Source of the DNA: Rothia nasimurium
Lineage (GTDB): Bacteria; Actinomycetota; Actinomycetes; Actinomycetales; Micrococcaceae
NCBI RefSeq assembly: GCF_928382285.1
Contig: NZ_CAKMSS010000001.1
Span: 124,001 to 188,000, forward strand
Reading direction: 5' to 3'
Length of the DNA stretch: 64,000 bases
How positions within the stretch are numbered: the stretch's first letter is position 1; each line of letters begins with the position of its first letter. This document shows, piece by piece, positions 8,328 to 16,886 of this stretch. The position numbers and the translations under genes are program-made. The notes beneath the pieces are model-generated. The model saw nothing but the letters and a program-made list of their open reading frames with translations, had not been told where the DNA came from and searched no databases.

Positions 8328-9671
8328 ATGGATCGTCAGCAAGAATTCGTTTTGCGCACCATCGAAGAGCGCAATGTGCGTTTCGTCCGCCTCTGGTTTA
8401 CCGATGTGGTGGGCCAGCTTAAGTCTGTTGCTATTGCACCGGCTGAGGTTGAGAGCGCCTTTGACGAGGGTATCGGTTTTGACGGTTCATCGATTGAGGG
8501 CCTGTCTCGCGTGTACGAGTCAGATATGCTGCTGCAGCCTGACCCCTCCACCTTCCAGGTGCTGCCCTGGCGCGGGGATGAAGAGCCGACCTCCCGTATG
8601 TTCTGCGATATTCTCACCCCCGACGGGGAGCCTAGTGCCTCAGATACCCGCGGCGTGCTCAAGAACGTTCTCTCTAAGGCAGCGGGTATGGGCTTTACCT
8701 GCTACACCTCACCCGAAATTGAGTTTTACCTGCTCAAGTCAAAGGAACTGGGCCCCAGCGGCTTCCCCGAACCGGTCGACTCCGAAAGCTACTTCGACCA
8801 CACTCCCGGCGGCGTGGTGCAGGACTTCCGCCGCAAGGCAGTGACCACCCTGGAAGAAATCGGCATCTCGGTGGAGTTCTCCCACCACGAGACCGGCCCC
8901 GGCCAGAACGAAATCGACCTGCGCCACGCCGATGCCCTGCAGACCGCCGATAACATCATGAGCTTCCGCACCGTGATCAAGGAAGTCGCCCTCTCCCAGG
9001 GCATCTACGCCACCTTCATGCCCAAGCCCTTCACCGAGCACGCAGGCTCCGGCATGCACACCCACTTCTCCCTCTTCGAGGGCGACACCAACGCTTTCTT
9101 TGAGGCAGGAGCTGAGTACCAGCTCTCCCGCACCGCCAAGCACTTTATCGCCGGCGTCCTGCGCCACGCCCCCGAGTTCACCTCGGTCACCAACCAGTTC
9201 GTCAACTCTTACAAGCGCCTGTGGGGCGGCGGTGAGGCCCCCTCCTACGTTTCCTGGGGTCACAATAACCGCTCCGCCCTGGTGCGGGTTCCCCTCTACA
9301 AGCCCAACAAGATGCAGTCAGCCCGTATGGAGTACCGCGGTATCGACTCAGCTGCCAACCCCTACCTGGCCTACGCCGTCATCCTGGCAGCTGGCCTCAA
9401 GGGTATCGAAAACGAGTACGAGCTGCCCAGCGCCGCCGTCACCGAAGACATCTCGGCGATGACCAGCGCAGAACGCCGCGCTATGGGCTACCACGCCCTG
9501 CCGTCCTCTCTCCACGACGCTATCCACCGCACCGAAGAATCAGAGTTCATGGCCGAAACCCTGGGCGAGCAGGTCTTTGACCAATTCCTGCGCAACAAGC
9601 GCCGCGACTGGAACGCCTTCCGCGCCGAAGTAACCCCCTACGAACTCAAGAACAATCTCGGTATCCTCTAG
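8328..9671 (+). CDS. glnA2: Glutamine synthetase type I, second copy (GlnA2)
   Basis: A 447-residue glutamine synthetase type I homologue, ATP-dependent, about the length of the GSI-alpha/GlnA2 branch. The start ATG 8328 gives the canonical MDRQQEFVLRTIEERNVRFV; an in-frame GTG at 8226 would add an unrelated 34 residues. Visible signatures are GFDGSSIEGLSR (about residues 52-63), the ATP-binding TEHAGSGMHTHFS and RVPLYKP, and NPYLAYAVILAAGL. A hairpin separates it from glnE 70 bases downstream, the classic actinobacterial order glnA2-glnE. Homologues can act on glutamine or polyamines, so the substrate is not certain. Confidence 0.92.
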   Translation: MDRQQEFVLRTIEERNVRFVRLWFTDVVGQLKSVAIAPAEVESAFDEGIGFDGSSIEGLSRVYESDMLLQPDPSTFQVLPWRGDEEPTSRMFCDILTPDGEPSASDTRGVLKNVLSKAAGMGFTCYTSPEIEFYLLKSKELGPSGFPEPVDSESYFDHTPGGVVQDFRRKAVTTLEEIGISVEFSHHETGPGQNEIDLRHADALQTADNIMSFRTVIKEVALSQGIYATFMPKPFTEHAGSGMHTHFSLFEGDTNAFFEAGAEYQLSRTAKHFIAGVLRHAPEFTSVTNQFVNSYKRLWGGGEAPSYVSWGHNNRSALVRVPLYKPNKMQSARMEYRGIDSAANPYLAYAVILAAGLKGIENEYELPSAAVTEDISAMTSAERRAMGYHALPSSLHDAIHRTEESEFMAETLGEQVFDQFLRNKRRDWNAFRAEVTPYELKNNLGIL

Positions 9672-9680
9672 TGCCCGTAT

Positions 9681-9714
9681 GCAGGCGCAACACCACAGAC
9701 GGTGTTGCGCCTGC
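9681..9714 (+). terminator. Strong hairpin between glnA2 and glnE
   Basis: Perfect 14-base arms GCAGGCGCAACACC (9681-9694) and GGTGTTGCGCCTGC (9701-9714) enclose the loop ACAGAC, then a weak T-rich tail. It probably terminates or attenuates glnA2 transcription before glnE. Confidence 0.7.
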
Positions 9715-9740
9715 TGTAATTAATACCTAAGGAGACAGCG

Positions 9741-12700
9741 GTGACCCAGACCCCGCAGAACGAAACCCCCGAAGAAGCCGCCCGCCGCGCCGAAGAAGAA
9801 CGCAAGGCCCAGGTGCGTCTGCTGAGCGAGATGGCATCGCTGGGGTTCTACGATGCGGCTAAAAGCGCCCGCTGGCTCAACTCCCGGGAACTCGAAGGTC
9901 TAGACCGCGCCAAACTGTTTGAGGGCCTGCGCCTAGCCCCTTCTCCCGATATCGCGTTGCCTGCCCTGGTCAGACTCATTGAACGCGCCCCCAAGGTGGC
10001 GCAGCTAGCTGCGCGGGGAGCGGACGCCGAGGCCCTCTACCGCTTACTGGGCGGGTCCGAGGCACTGGGGGAGTTCTTGGTTCGCCACCCCGAGCACGCA
10101 GACCTGCTAGAGATTGACCCTACGGCTTTTGACGGCCAAGATTTTCCCGTCTCGCTGCTGCCCGAGACCGACGAAGAATACCTCGCCCCTATCGCTCCGC
10201 TCGATACCGTCTACCGCCGCGACCTGCTAACGGCTGTGGGAGCCGACCCGGCTGCGTCCGCCCCGGTCGCCCAGCTCACCGGCAAAGAAGCCTACACCGC
10301 CCTGCGCGTTGCCTACCGCCGTCACCTGACCGAACTCGCGATCTACGACCTCACCAGCTTCGCACCGGTACAGTTCATGCCCACCGTTGGCCGTCTTCTG
10401 GCAGACCTGGCCGCAGCCGCCCTCGAAGGGGCCCTGGCAATCGCCCGCGCCGAAGTAGCCCAGAACCGCAGCGAACAGACCGTAGCCGCTGTAGAACTTG
10501 CCATTATCGGCATGGGTAAATGCGGCGCCCGCGAACTCAACTACATTTCAGACGTCGATGTGGTCTACGCTGTCGCCCATAAGCCCCTGGCCGACCTGCC
10601 CGAAGATTTTGCCCCCCTCGATGAAAATACCCTGACCCAGATCGGTACCGAGCTGGTCATGGCCCTCTCCAAGGCCATCATGGCCCCGGCCCCCGAACCC
10701 GCCCTTTGGGAGGTCGACGCCAACCTGCGCCCCGAAGGTAAGGACGGCGCCCTGGTACGCACCGTGGAGTCCTACACCACCTACTACAAGCGGTGGGCCG
10801 AAAACTGGGAATTCCAGGCCCTGCTCAAAGCCCGCCCCATCGCAGGCACCCCCGAGCTAGGCGTCCGCTGGGCACGAGCCATGCGCCCCTTCATCTGGGA
10901 ATCTGCCGCCCGCGATTCCTTTGTAGAGTCAGTGCAGGCCATGCGCCAACGCGTCACCGACAACATCCCGGCAGCCGACGTCGACCGACAAATCAAGCTC
11001 GGCCCCGGAGGCCTGCGCGACGTAGAATTCACCGTTCAGCTTCTGCAGCTCGTGCACGGCCGCACCGATGAGAGCGTCCGCACCCAGAGCACCACCGACT
11101 CCATCGCGGCCCTCGCAAAAGCCAGCTACATCGGCCGCAAGGACGCCCACGACTTCGCAGATAACTACGCGACCCTGCGTGTGATGGAGCACCGCATCCA
11201 GCTGCTCTACATGCGCCGTACCCACCTGATGCCGGTCAAAGAAAACGACCGGCGCTCGCTAGCGCGCGCCATGAACTCCCCCCTGGCCCCCACCCAGCTG
11301 ACCGAGCCAGAGATGCTCAAACAGTGGGCCGGTATCAAACGCGCCGTGAAATCCCTGCACGAGCGCCTCTTCTTCCGTCCGCTGCTAGCCGCCGTAGCCC
11401 ACCTCTCCAAGGACGAAGTGGCCCTCACCCCGCAGGCAGCGCAAGACCGCCTGGCAGCCCTGGGCTACAAGGACCCCCGCCGCGCCATGGGCCACATCGA
11501 AGCCCTCACCAAGGGCCTACGCCGCTCAGCCGAAATCCAGCGCACCCTCATGCCCGTGCTTCTCGGCTGGTTCGCCAAGGGCGTGGACCCGGACGCCGGC
11601 CTGCTCGGCTTCCGCCGCATCAGCGAGTCCCTGGGCGGCACCCCCTGGTACCTGCGAATGCTCCGCGACTCACCGGCCGCAGCAGAGCGCCTCTGCACCC
11701 TGCTGGCGTCCTCCCGCTTCATCACCGACCTGCTCGAAGATACCCCCGAACCTATCGCCTGGCTCGACCGCACCGAAGACCTCAAACCCCGCGCCACCGA
11801 CGTCATCATCGGCGAACTGCGCTCCCAGCTCACCCGCCACACCGACTCAGCCGAAGCGATCCGCGCCGTCCGCATGATGCGCCGCCGCGAAATTCTCCGC
11901 CTCGCCATGGGCGAAGCGCTCGGCATCAATAGCAACGCAGAAGTAGCCCACGGCCTATCCGACATCGACCGGGGCGCCATCCAGTCGGCTCTTGCCATCG
12001 CCGAACGAGAAACCTACATTGATGGCCGCACCCCGCTCACCGACGTAGCGGTCATCGCCATGGGCCGCCAGGGCGGGGCCGAAATCGGCTACGGCTCAGA
12101 CTCCGACCTCATGTACGTGCACATACCGCGCGACGGGGCCGACGAAAAAGCCGCCCAAACCGAAGCCACCGACCTGATCAACCGCATGGTTACCCTGCTC
12201 AAACAGCCCACAACCCCGCCCATCCGTGCCGAAAAGGTACTCGAAATTGATGCCGACCTGCGACCCGAAGGAAAATCCGGGGCCATGGTGCGCTCGCTCG
12301 AATCCTTTAGGGAGTACTACGAGCGCTGGGCTGATACCTGGGAGTTCCAGGCCCTGTTACGTGCCCGCCCCTTTGCTGGCTCAGAGTACGTGGGCTCCGC
12401 CTTTATTGAGCTCATCGACCCCTACCGCTACCCGGCTACCTTCCCAGCAGAGATGGTCACCGAGATTCGCCGGATGAAGGCTCGCGTTGAGACCGAACGT
12501 ATGCCGCGCGGGGCCGACAAGACCCGTCAGCTCAAGCTGGGCCGCGGCGGGCTGACGGACGTGGAGTGGCTGGTCCAGCTGCTTCAGCTCCAGCACGCCC
12601 ACCGGGTTGAGGGCATGCGCACCACCTCCACTCTCAAGGCCCTGGACGCTGCCGTGCAGGCTGGGTTAGTTGATGAACGTGACGCCACCCTGCTCACCAA

Positions 12701-12911
12701 TGCCTGGAAGCTTGCCTCAAAGATTCGCGGTCTCAACGTGCTGCGCACCGGCAGGGCATCCGATACCCTCACCACCACACGTTCTGACCTTGAAGCTATT
12801 GCCCGCTGGTGCGGCTATGCCCCCAACTCTGCCCGTGTGCTTGAGGACGACTACCTGCGCATCACCCGCCAGGCCCGTGCCGTCTACGAGAAGCTGTTCT
12901 ACCCGGGGTAA
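9741..12911 (+). CDS. glnE: Bifunctional glutamine-synthetase adenylyltransferase/deadenylase
   Basis: A 1056-residue protein that adds or removes AMP on a tyrosine of glutamine synthetase. AAGGAG ten bases before GTG 9741 supports the start. Two nucleotidyltransferase domains are visible: the N-terminal one with GMGKCGARELN and SDVDVVY (about residues 256-275), and the C-terminal one with AMGRQGGAEIG and SDSDLMY (about 773-792). Each is followed by an EVDANLRPEGKDG or EIDADLRPEGKSG motif and a helical PII-like domain. The likely target is GlnA, encoded at 13926-15350, which keeps the modified tyrosine. A structured repeat follows the stop codon. Confidence 0.97.
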   Translation: MTQTPQNETPEEAARRAEEERKAQVRLLSEMASLGFYDAAKSARWLNSRELEGLDRAKLFEGLRLAPSPDIALPALVRLIERAPKVAQLAARGADAEALYRLLGGSEALGEFLVRHPEHADLLEIDPTAFDGQDFPVSLLPETDEEYLAPIAPLDTVYRRDLLTAVGADPAASAPVAQLTGKEAYTALRVAYRRHLTELAIYDLTSFAPVQFMPTVGRLLADLAAAALEGALAIARAEVAQNRSEQTVAAVELAIIGMGKCGARELNYISDVDVVYAVAHKPLADLPEDFAPLDENTLTQIGTELVMALSKAIMAPAPEPALWEVDANLRPEGKDGALVRTVESYTTYYKRWAENWEFQALLKARPIAGTPELGVRWARAMRPFIWESAARDSFVESVQAMRQRVTDNIPAADVDRQIKLGPGGLRDVEFTVQLLQLVHGRTDESVRTQSTTDSIAALAKASYIGRKDAHDFADNYATLRVMEHRIQLLYMRRTHLMPVKENDRRSLARAMNSPLAPTQLTEPEMLKQWAGIKRAVKSLHERLFFRPLLAAVAHLSKDEVALTPQAAQDRLAALGYKDPRRAMGHIEALTKGLRRSAEIQRTLMPVLLGWFAKGVDPDAGLLGFRRISESLGGTPWYLRMLRDSPAAAERLCTLLASSRFITDLLEDTPEPIAWLDRTEDLKPRATDVIIGELRSQLTRHTDSAEAIRAVRMMRRREILRLAMGEALGINSNAEVAHGLSDIDRGAIQSALAIAERETYIDGRTPLTDVAVIAMGRQGGAEIGYGSDSDLMYVHIPRDGADEKAAQTEATDLINRMVTLLKQPTTPPIRAEKVLEIDADLRPEGKSGAMVRSLESFREYYERWADTWEFQALLRARPFAGSEYVGSAFIELIDPYRYPATFPAEMVTEIRRMKARVETERMPRGADKTRQLKLGRGGLTDVEWLVQLLQLQHAHRVEGMRTTSTLKALDAAVQAGLVDERDATLLTNAWKLASKIRGLNVLRTGRASDTLTTTRSDLEAIARWCGYAPNSARVLEDDYLRITRQARAVYEKLFYPG

Positions 12912-12947
12912 AGATTAGTTGCTCACTTTGGAACTTGCCGTACTTGA

Positions 12948-13051
12948 GTTCCGGGCTCGTAGCGAAGCTGCTGGCTCGGGGCTGGCGTGAATCGTCGCGT
13001 GAGCGCTAGCGAACCAGACGAGAGGGTCGGCAGCGAGCACGAGCCCGGAAC
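12948..13051. repeat. Structured intergenic repeat, copy 2
   Basis: This is the second copy of the element at 7086-7196, again between convergent genes (glnE and acetolactate decarboxylase). The outer stem GTTCCGGGCTCGT (12948-12960) pairs perfectly with ACGAGCCCGGAAC (13039-13051). An inner stem TCGTC pairs with GACGA around the same core, GAGCGCTAGCGAA. Relative to copy 1, three of five inner pairs and at least one outer pair changed on both sides, keeping pairing. It lies in the same orientation as copy 1 on the plus strand. Confidence 0.8.
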
Positions 13052-13063
13052 AACTGCTATGTT

Positions 13064-13816
13064 CTAGTGCTTCTCAGCCTTTGATATCTGGTCTGCGAGG
13101 TCTTCGGGAGACAGGTCTGCATTCGAAAAGGCCTCGTTGAGGGGCAGGTGCAGGCGTAGACCGGTACCGGGGCAGATTTCTACGTGGGCGCTGCGCAGTT
13201 TGAAGTCGACTACGTGGCCGCCGCGGGTGCGCTCGTCGTCGATGAAGTGGGCGTGGCAGCCTGGCACGCCGATGCCTTGCTCGTAGATGGGGGTACGGAA
13301 GCCCACGATGGTGCCGGAGACATCATCAAACTGGACGATGTCTTCGCCTTCAACGGCGTCAACCATCTTGGGGTAGGGCTTTTCCTGCTTTTTGACCGTG
13401 CGGGTGCGTACCCATTCGAAGTCACCCACGATTTTGATGGCGTACATGTAGTTATCCGACAGGGTGAAGTTATCGAGTACCTGACTGGTTGAGGTCCGCA
13501 GCAGGTTGGTGGGCAGATCCCGCTTAATAGCGGGCACGAAGTTGGTGATCACTGCAAAGGGGGTCTTCTGATCGAGCGAGGCCAGCGAGATAGAGCCGTC
13601 ATAGCGCATCTGGTAGCAGGTACCATCAAGCACGATCATTTCACCGTCTAGCCCGTCAAAGGTGCCCACCCCGAAGTTGCCGTGCCCCAGAAGTTCACCG
13701 ATGGTCATATCCCCGTCGTAGATGCCGTCGAGTAGCTGGCTCATCAGGCCGGTTTGGAAGACCTCGTTGCGGTAGATGGTGCTGCGGCCTTCAAGAATGG
13801 AGCTTTGGGGGCTCAT
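13064..13816 (-). CDS. budA: Acetolactate decarboxylase
   Basis: A 250-residue zinc enzyme that converts 2-acetolactate to acetoin. The N-terminal LLDGIYDGDMTIGELLGHGNFGVGTF and FDGLDGEM segments are diagnostic. The zinc ligands are the histidines in GCHAHFIDDERTRGGHVVDF (about residues 185-205). The conserved glutamate and arginine lie in the same two regions. It has its own position between the end of glnE and the glnA terminator, with GGAGAGAC before the ATG. No acetolactate synthase or butanediol dehydrogenase is nearby, so it may act in acetoin overflow or in disposal of excess acetolactate. Confidence 0.92.
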   Translation of the reverse strand: MSPQSSILEGRSTIYRNEVFQTGLMSQLLDGIYDGDMTIGELLGHGNFGVGTFDGLDGEMIVLDGTCYQMRYDGSISLASLDQKTPFAVITNFVPAIKRDLPTNLLRTSTSQVLDNFTLSDNYMYAIKIVGDFEWVRTRTVKKQEKPYPKMVDAVEGEDIVQFDDVSGTIVGFRTPIYEQGIGVPGCHAHFIDDERTRGGHVVDFKLRSAHVEICPGTGLRLHLPLNEAFSNADLSPEDLADQISKAEKH

Positions 13817-13850
13817 GGGTCTCTCCTTGAGTAAGCGGGGGTGGTGCGCA

Positions 13851-13897
13851 AAAGCCGCGCTGCGGCGTCCTTGCGGTGCGGACGCCAGCGCGGCTTT
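13851..13897 (-). terminator. Terminator downstream of glnA
   Basis: The arms AAAGCCGCGCTGCGGCGTCC (13851-13870) and GGACGCCAGCGCGGCTTT (13880-13897) form a stem with a two-base bulge. On the minus strand it is followed by TTTTGCG. It lies 29 bases past the glnA stop and before the budA start, so budA should have a separate promoter or depend on readthrough. Confidence 0.75.
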
Positions 13898-13925
13898 GTG
13901 CTTGTGAATGTCAGTTTACCGGGGC

Positions 13926-15350
13926 TTAGACGCCGTAGTACATCTGGTATTCGAGGGGGTGGGGGACCAGCAGCAGGGGAGCGAGCTCGTTGCTGCGCTT
14001 GTAGTCGATCCAGGCTGAGATGAGGTCTTCGGTGAAGACGTCGCCTGCCAGCAGGAAGTCGTGGTCCTTTTCGAGGGCGTCAAGGGCTTCTTCAAGGTTG
14101 GCGGGTGCCTTCTTGATGTCTGCTGCTTCTTCGGCGGGCAGCTCGTAGAGGTCCTTGTCGATGGGTGCAGGGGGTTCGATGCGGTTGCGGATGCCGTCCA
14201 GACCTGCCATGAGCTGGGCTGCGAAAGCCAGGTAGGGGTTGGAGGAGGGGTCGGGTGCGCGGAACTCGAGGCGCTTTGCCTTGGGGTTGGTGCCGGTAAT
14301 GGGGATGCGGATGCCGGCGGAACGGTTGCCCTGGGAGTAGACCATGTTGATGGGGGCTTCGTAACCGGGAACCAGGCGCTTGTAGGAGTTGACGGTGGGG
14401 TTGGTGAAGGCCAGAACTGATGAGGAGTGCTCAATCAGACCGCCGATGTACCAGCGGGCGACGTCTGAGAGGCCTGCGTAGCCGCGCTCGTCGTAGAAGA
14501 GGGGCTCGCCGTCCTGCCAGAGTGACTGGTGGCAGTGCATGCCTGAGCCGTTGTCGCCGAAGACGGGCTTGGGCATGAAGGTGACGGTCTTGCCCCACTG
14601 GTCAGCGGTGTTCTTGATGACGTACTTGAACTTGAGCAGGTCGTCTGCTGCCTGGGTGAGGGTGGAGAACTTGTAGTTGATCTCAGCCTGGCCGGGGGCG
14701 CCTACTTCGTGGTGGGAGCGCTCTACTTCGAGGCCTACCTCGTCGAGGGCTACGCACATGGCGTCACGCAGGTCAGCCTGCTTGTCGACGGGGGAAACGG
14801 GGAAGTAGCCGCCCTTGGTGAGGGTCTTGTTACCGAGGTTGCCGCCCTCTTCCTTGCGGCCGGAGTTCCAGGGTGCCTCGTCTGAGTCGATCTTGAAGAA
14901 GACTGACTGGGGGGTAACTTCGTGCTGGACGTTTTCGAAGACGAAGAATTCTGCTTCTGATGCGAAGAAGGCGGTGTCAGCGATACCGGTTGACTTCAGG
15001 TATTCTTCGGCGCGTTCGGCGACGCCGCGGGGGTCGCGGTGGTAGGACTCGCCGGTGCGGGGGTTGACGATGGAGCCGGTAACGACCAGGGTCTTCTCAA
15101 GGCGGAAGGGGTCAACGTAGCAACTGGTGACGTCGGGGATCAGCTGCATGTCTGATTCGGCGATGCCCTGGAAGCCGCGGATTGAGGAGCCGTCGAACAT
15201 CTGGCCTACGGTGAAGAAGTCTTCGTCGATAGCCTTAGCGGGCAGGTTGAAGTGCTGCTGTACGCCGGGCAGGTCGCAGAAGCGGATGTCAACGAACTTG
15301 ATGTCTTCGTTCTTGATGAAGTCGAGGACTTCCTGTGCGGTAGTGAACAT
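13926..15350 (-). CDS. glnA: Glutamine synthetase type I (GlnA, GSI-beta)
   Basis: A 474-residue dodecameric enzyme that makes glutamine from glutamate, ammonia and ATP, the main ammonium assimilation route. Signatures are [17 protein letters not shown] (about residues 51-67), [14 protein letters not shown], and the [20 protein letters not shown] active-site region. [11 protein letters not shown] carries Tyr402, matching the tyrosine adenylylated by GlnE in family members. The start is preceded by CAAGGAGAACAAACGACC. The upstream region holds two GlnR-type boxes, and a terminator hairpin follows. Confidence 0.97.
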   Translation of the reverse strand: MFTTAQEVLDFIKNEDIKFVDIRFCDLPGVQQHFNLPAKAIDEDFFTVGQMFDGSSIRGFQGIAESDMQLIPDVTSCYVDPFRLEKTLVVTGSIVNPRTGESYHRDPRGVAERAEEYLKSTGIADTAFFASEAEFFVFENVQHEVTPQSVFFKIDSDEAPWNSGRKEEGGNLGNKTLTKGGYFPVSPVDKQADLRDAMCVALDEVGLEVERSHHEVGAPGQAEINYKFSTLTQAADDLLKFKYVIKNTADQWGKTVTFMPKPVFGDNGSGMHCHQSLWQDGEPLFYDERGYAGLSDVARWYIGGLIEHSSSVLAFTNPTVNSYKRLVPGYEAPINMVYSQGNRSAGIRIPITGTNPKAKRLEFRAPDPSSNPYLAFAAQLMAGLDGIRNRIEPPAPIDKDLYELPAEEAADIKKAPANLEEALDALEKDHDFLLAGDVFTEDLISAWIDYKRSNELAPLLLVPHPLEYQMYYGV

Positions 15351-15461
15351 GGTCGTTTGTTCTCCTTGAGTTGTTTTCGACCCATGGGTGCCCGGTTGGG
15401 TGGGCTCCCTCGCTGTTGTTTCTAGCCTAGGGTGTATTTTTTGCCCTAAAGTATCGCTTTT

Positions 15462-15477
15462 GTTTCGCGTGTGTAAC
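15462..15477 (-). promoter_or_regulatory. GlnR box proximal to glnA
   Basis: On the minus strand the 16-mer reads GTTAC-ACACGC-GAAAC, a full match to the actinobacterial GlnR consensus gTnAC-n6-GaAAC. It overlaps a weak -35-like TTACAC that is 17 bases from TACTTT. It lies 112 bases before the glnA start. Confidence 0.65.
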
Positions 15478-15491
15478 GTACCGGCGCTTGA

Positions 15492-15507
15492 GTTGCGTTG
15501 GTGTTAC
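15492..15507 (-). promoter_or_regulatory. GlnR box distal to glnA
   Basis: On the minus strand it reads GTAAC-ACCAAC-GCAAC, nine of ten conserved positions. It is exactly 30 bases upstream of the proximal box, about three helical turns, in the same orientation. Paired sites are the usual arrangement at GlnR-controlled glnA promoters. Confidence 0.6.
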
Positions 15508-15636
15508 GTGGGTTTGGGTGGCTAGGTTCCCCTTTTCTAGTGTAGGTGGTTTGGGGCCGGGTTTCTCAGAGGGTAGGACGCCTGCGCCCGGTTTTCTTGG
15601 GGCGGAAAGGGGGTAGGAGCCGGTAAGGTTAGTTGG

Positions 15637-16098
15637 GTGGTTACGAGAAGAGATTTAGGTTCTTGGATAGAGGGGGCTCCTACCGACCAGGAGTACCCCG
15701 GGCAGAATATGGGCAGGCCGCGGTCGGGGCGGGGTGCTATCGCTCGCCCGGTGCGCCGTTTGCTGGCCTTTTGGATTGACTGGCTGCTCATTGAGGGCAT
15801 GTTTTTTGTGCTGGGGCAGACGGTTTTTCCGGGCGTGAATACCGCTGTGCTTGATGTTGCCCAGCTGGTTATTTTCTGGCTCTATATGGTTGCTGCTGTC
15901 GGTTTTATGGGGCATACGGTGGGGCATTTTGCCCTCGGTATGCAGGTACAGCGACTTGATGGTAAGCCCGCTGGCTGGCTGACCGCTCTGATTCGCCAGT
16001 CTATGGTCATGCTGGTGCTGCCCGTTGTCATTATGGATGCCGACCAGCGCGGCCTGCACGACCGGGCCCGCCATACTATTTTGGTGATGATTCGATAA
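15637..16098 (+). CDS. RDD family membrane protein
   Basis: A 153-residue protein starting at GTG 15637 after a GGAAAGGGGGTAGGAG purine tract. After a 40-residue soluble start, RPVRRLLAFWIDWLLIEGMFF (about residues 44-64) is the first helix of an RDD domain. Two more hydrophobic segments follow, with the usual GHTVGHFALGMQV loop and the terminal DQRGLHDRARHTIL. RDD proteins sit in the cytoplasmic membrane; their substrate is generally unknown. The next gene starts on the base after this stop codon. RDD genes near lipA, DUF4191 and glnA are common in actinobacteria. Confidence 0.85.
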   Translation: MVTRRDLGSWIEGAPTDQEYPGQNMGRPRSGRGAIARPVRRLLAFWIDWLLIEGMFFVLGQTVFPGVNTAVLDVAQLVIFWLYMVAAVGFMGHTVGHFALGMQVQRLDGKPAGWLTALIRQSMVMLVLPVVIMDADQRGLHDRARHTILVMIR

Positions 16099-16812
16099 AT
16101 GAAAGACGATATGACGAACCCTACCGGCGAAGAGCCGCCGAAAGAGAACGACCCGGCGCTGCCGTCCTTTCTGATCCAGCCCAGACCAATCGACAAGGTC
16201 TTGCTGAGCCTACTCGCCTTCATGACCATTTTCTCGATGGTCATGATTCCCCTGCGACCTAATCTGCTGGTCAACGCGCCCTGGCTGGTTTCTTTGCTGA
16301 CCGGTTCGGGACTGGGGTTGCTGATTACCGCTGCCCAGAATCAGGGAGCTGCCCTTATGCTGGCAGCCCTGACCGCAGCTGCTGCCGCCAGCCACATCAA
16401 GTTCATGGCGGTCTACTTCTTTATGGGGAAGCACTGGGGGCAGGATTTCATCACCTGGCTGTTCGCTAACCACACCCCCCTGTGGTGGCGCAAACTTGAG
16501 GGGTTTGTTGAGAAGCACCTCTTTCTGAGTCTGCTGCTGGGCTTTATCCCTTTCTCACCGATTCCGGCGACGATTCTGGTGGCTATCGCCGGTATCCGTA
16601 AACTCAAGGGCTGGGTTATCGGCCTCTACATCTACCTGCTAGCAATCGGCAATAAACTCTTTTACCTCTACCTGGGGCTGCGTTTCGGCGAGGGTATCCA
16701 GCCCACCCTTGAGACCATCGACCGCTACATGATGCAGATAACCCTGGCACTGATTGCCTACGTTTTCATCATGAACTGGTGGCGCGGTTCAAAGAAGAAG
16801 CCCGTGCAGTAA
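16099..16812 (+). CDS. Multi-pass membrane protein, unassigned
   Basis: A 237-residue protein with about six hydrophobic segments: near residues 34-52, 62-78, 82-104, 130-160, 165-190 and 207-227. The loop GFIPFSPIPATILVAIAGIRKLKGW (in pieces, about residues 150-175) recalls small DedA/VTT-type proteins, but the match is weak. The start ATG directly abuts the stop of the RDD gene (TAA then ATG), so the two are translationally coupled. A strong bidirectional terminator follows. I do not recognise the family with confidence and assign no function. Confidence 0.75.
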   Translation: MKDDMTNPTGEEPPKENDPALPSFLIQPRPIDKVLLSLLAFMTIFSMVMIPLRPNLLVNAPWLVSLLTGSGLGLLITAAQNQGAALMLAALTAAAAASHIKFMAVYFFMGKHWGQDFITWLFANHTPLWWRKLEGFVEKHLFLSLLLGFIPFSPIPATILVAIAGIRKLKGWVIGLYIYLLAIGNKLFYLYLGLRFGEGIQPTLETIDRYMMQITLALIAYVFIMNWWRGSKKKPVQ

Positions 16813-16824
16813 AAGCCTGTACGC

Positions 16825-16872
16825 ATCAAGAAGGGGCCCGCTCAACATCTGTTGAGCGGGCCCCTTCTTGAT
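16825..16872. terminator. Bidirectional terminator between convergent genes
   Basis: Perfect 22-base arms (16825-16846 and 16851-16872) surround an ATCT loop. The stem begins ATCAAGAAGGGGCCCG. It serves both the membrane protein gene (plus) and the DUF4191 gene (minus). Confidence 0.9.
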
Positions 16873-16886
16873 GGGAAACCTGCGGC

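Noticed and set aside
10784..12602. Multiple long open frames within glnE
   Set aside because: High GC creates open frames on both strands; they lack start signals and the glnE frame is fully accounted for.
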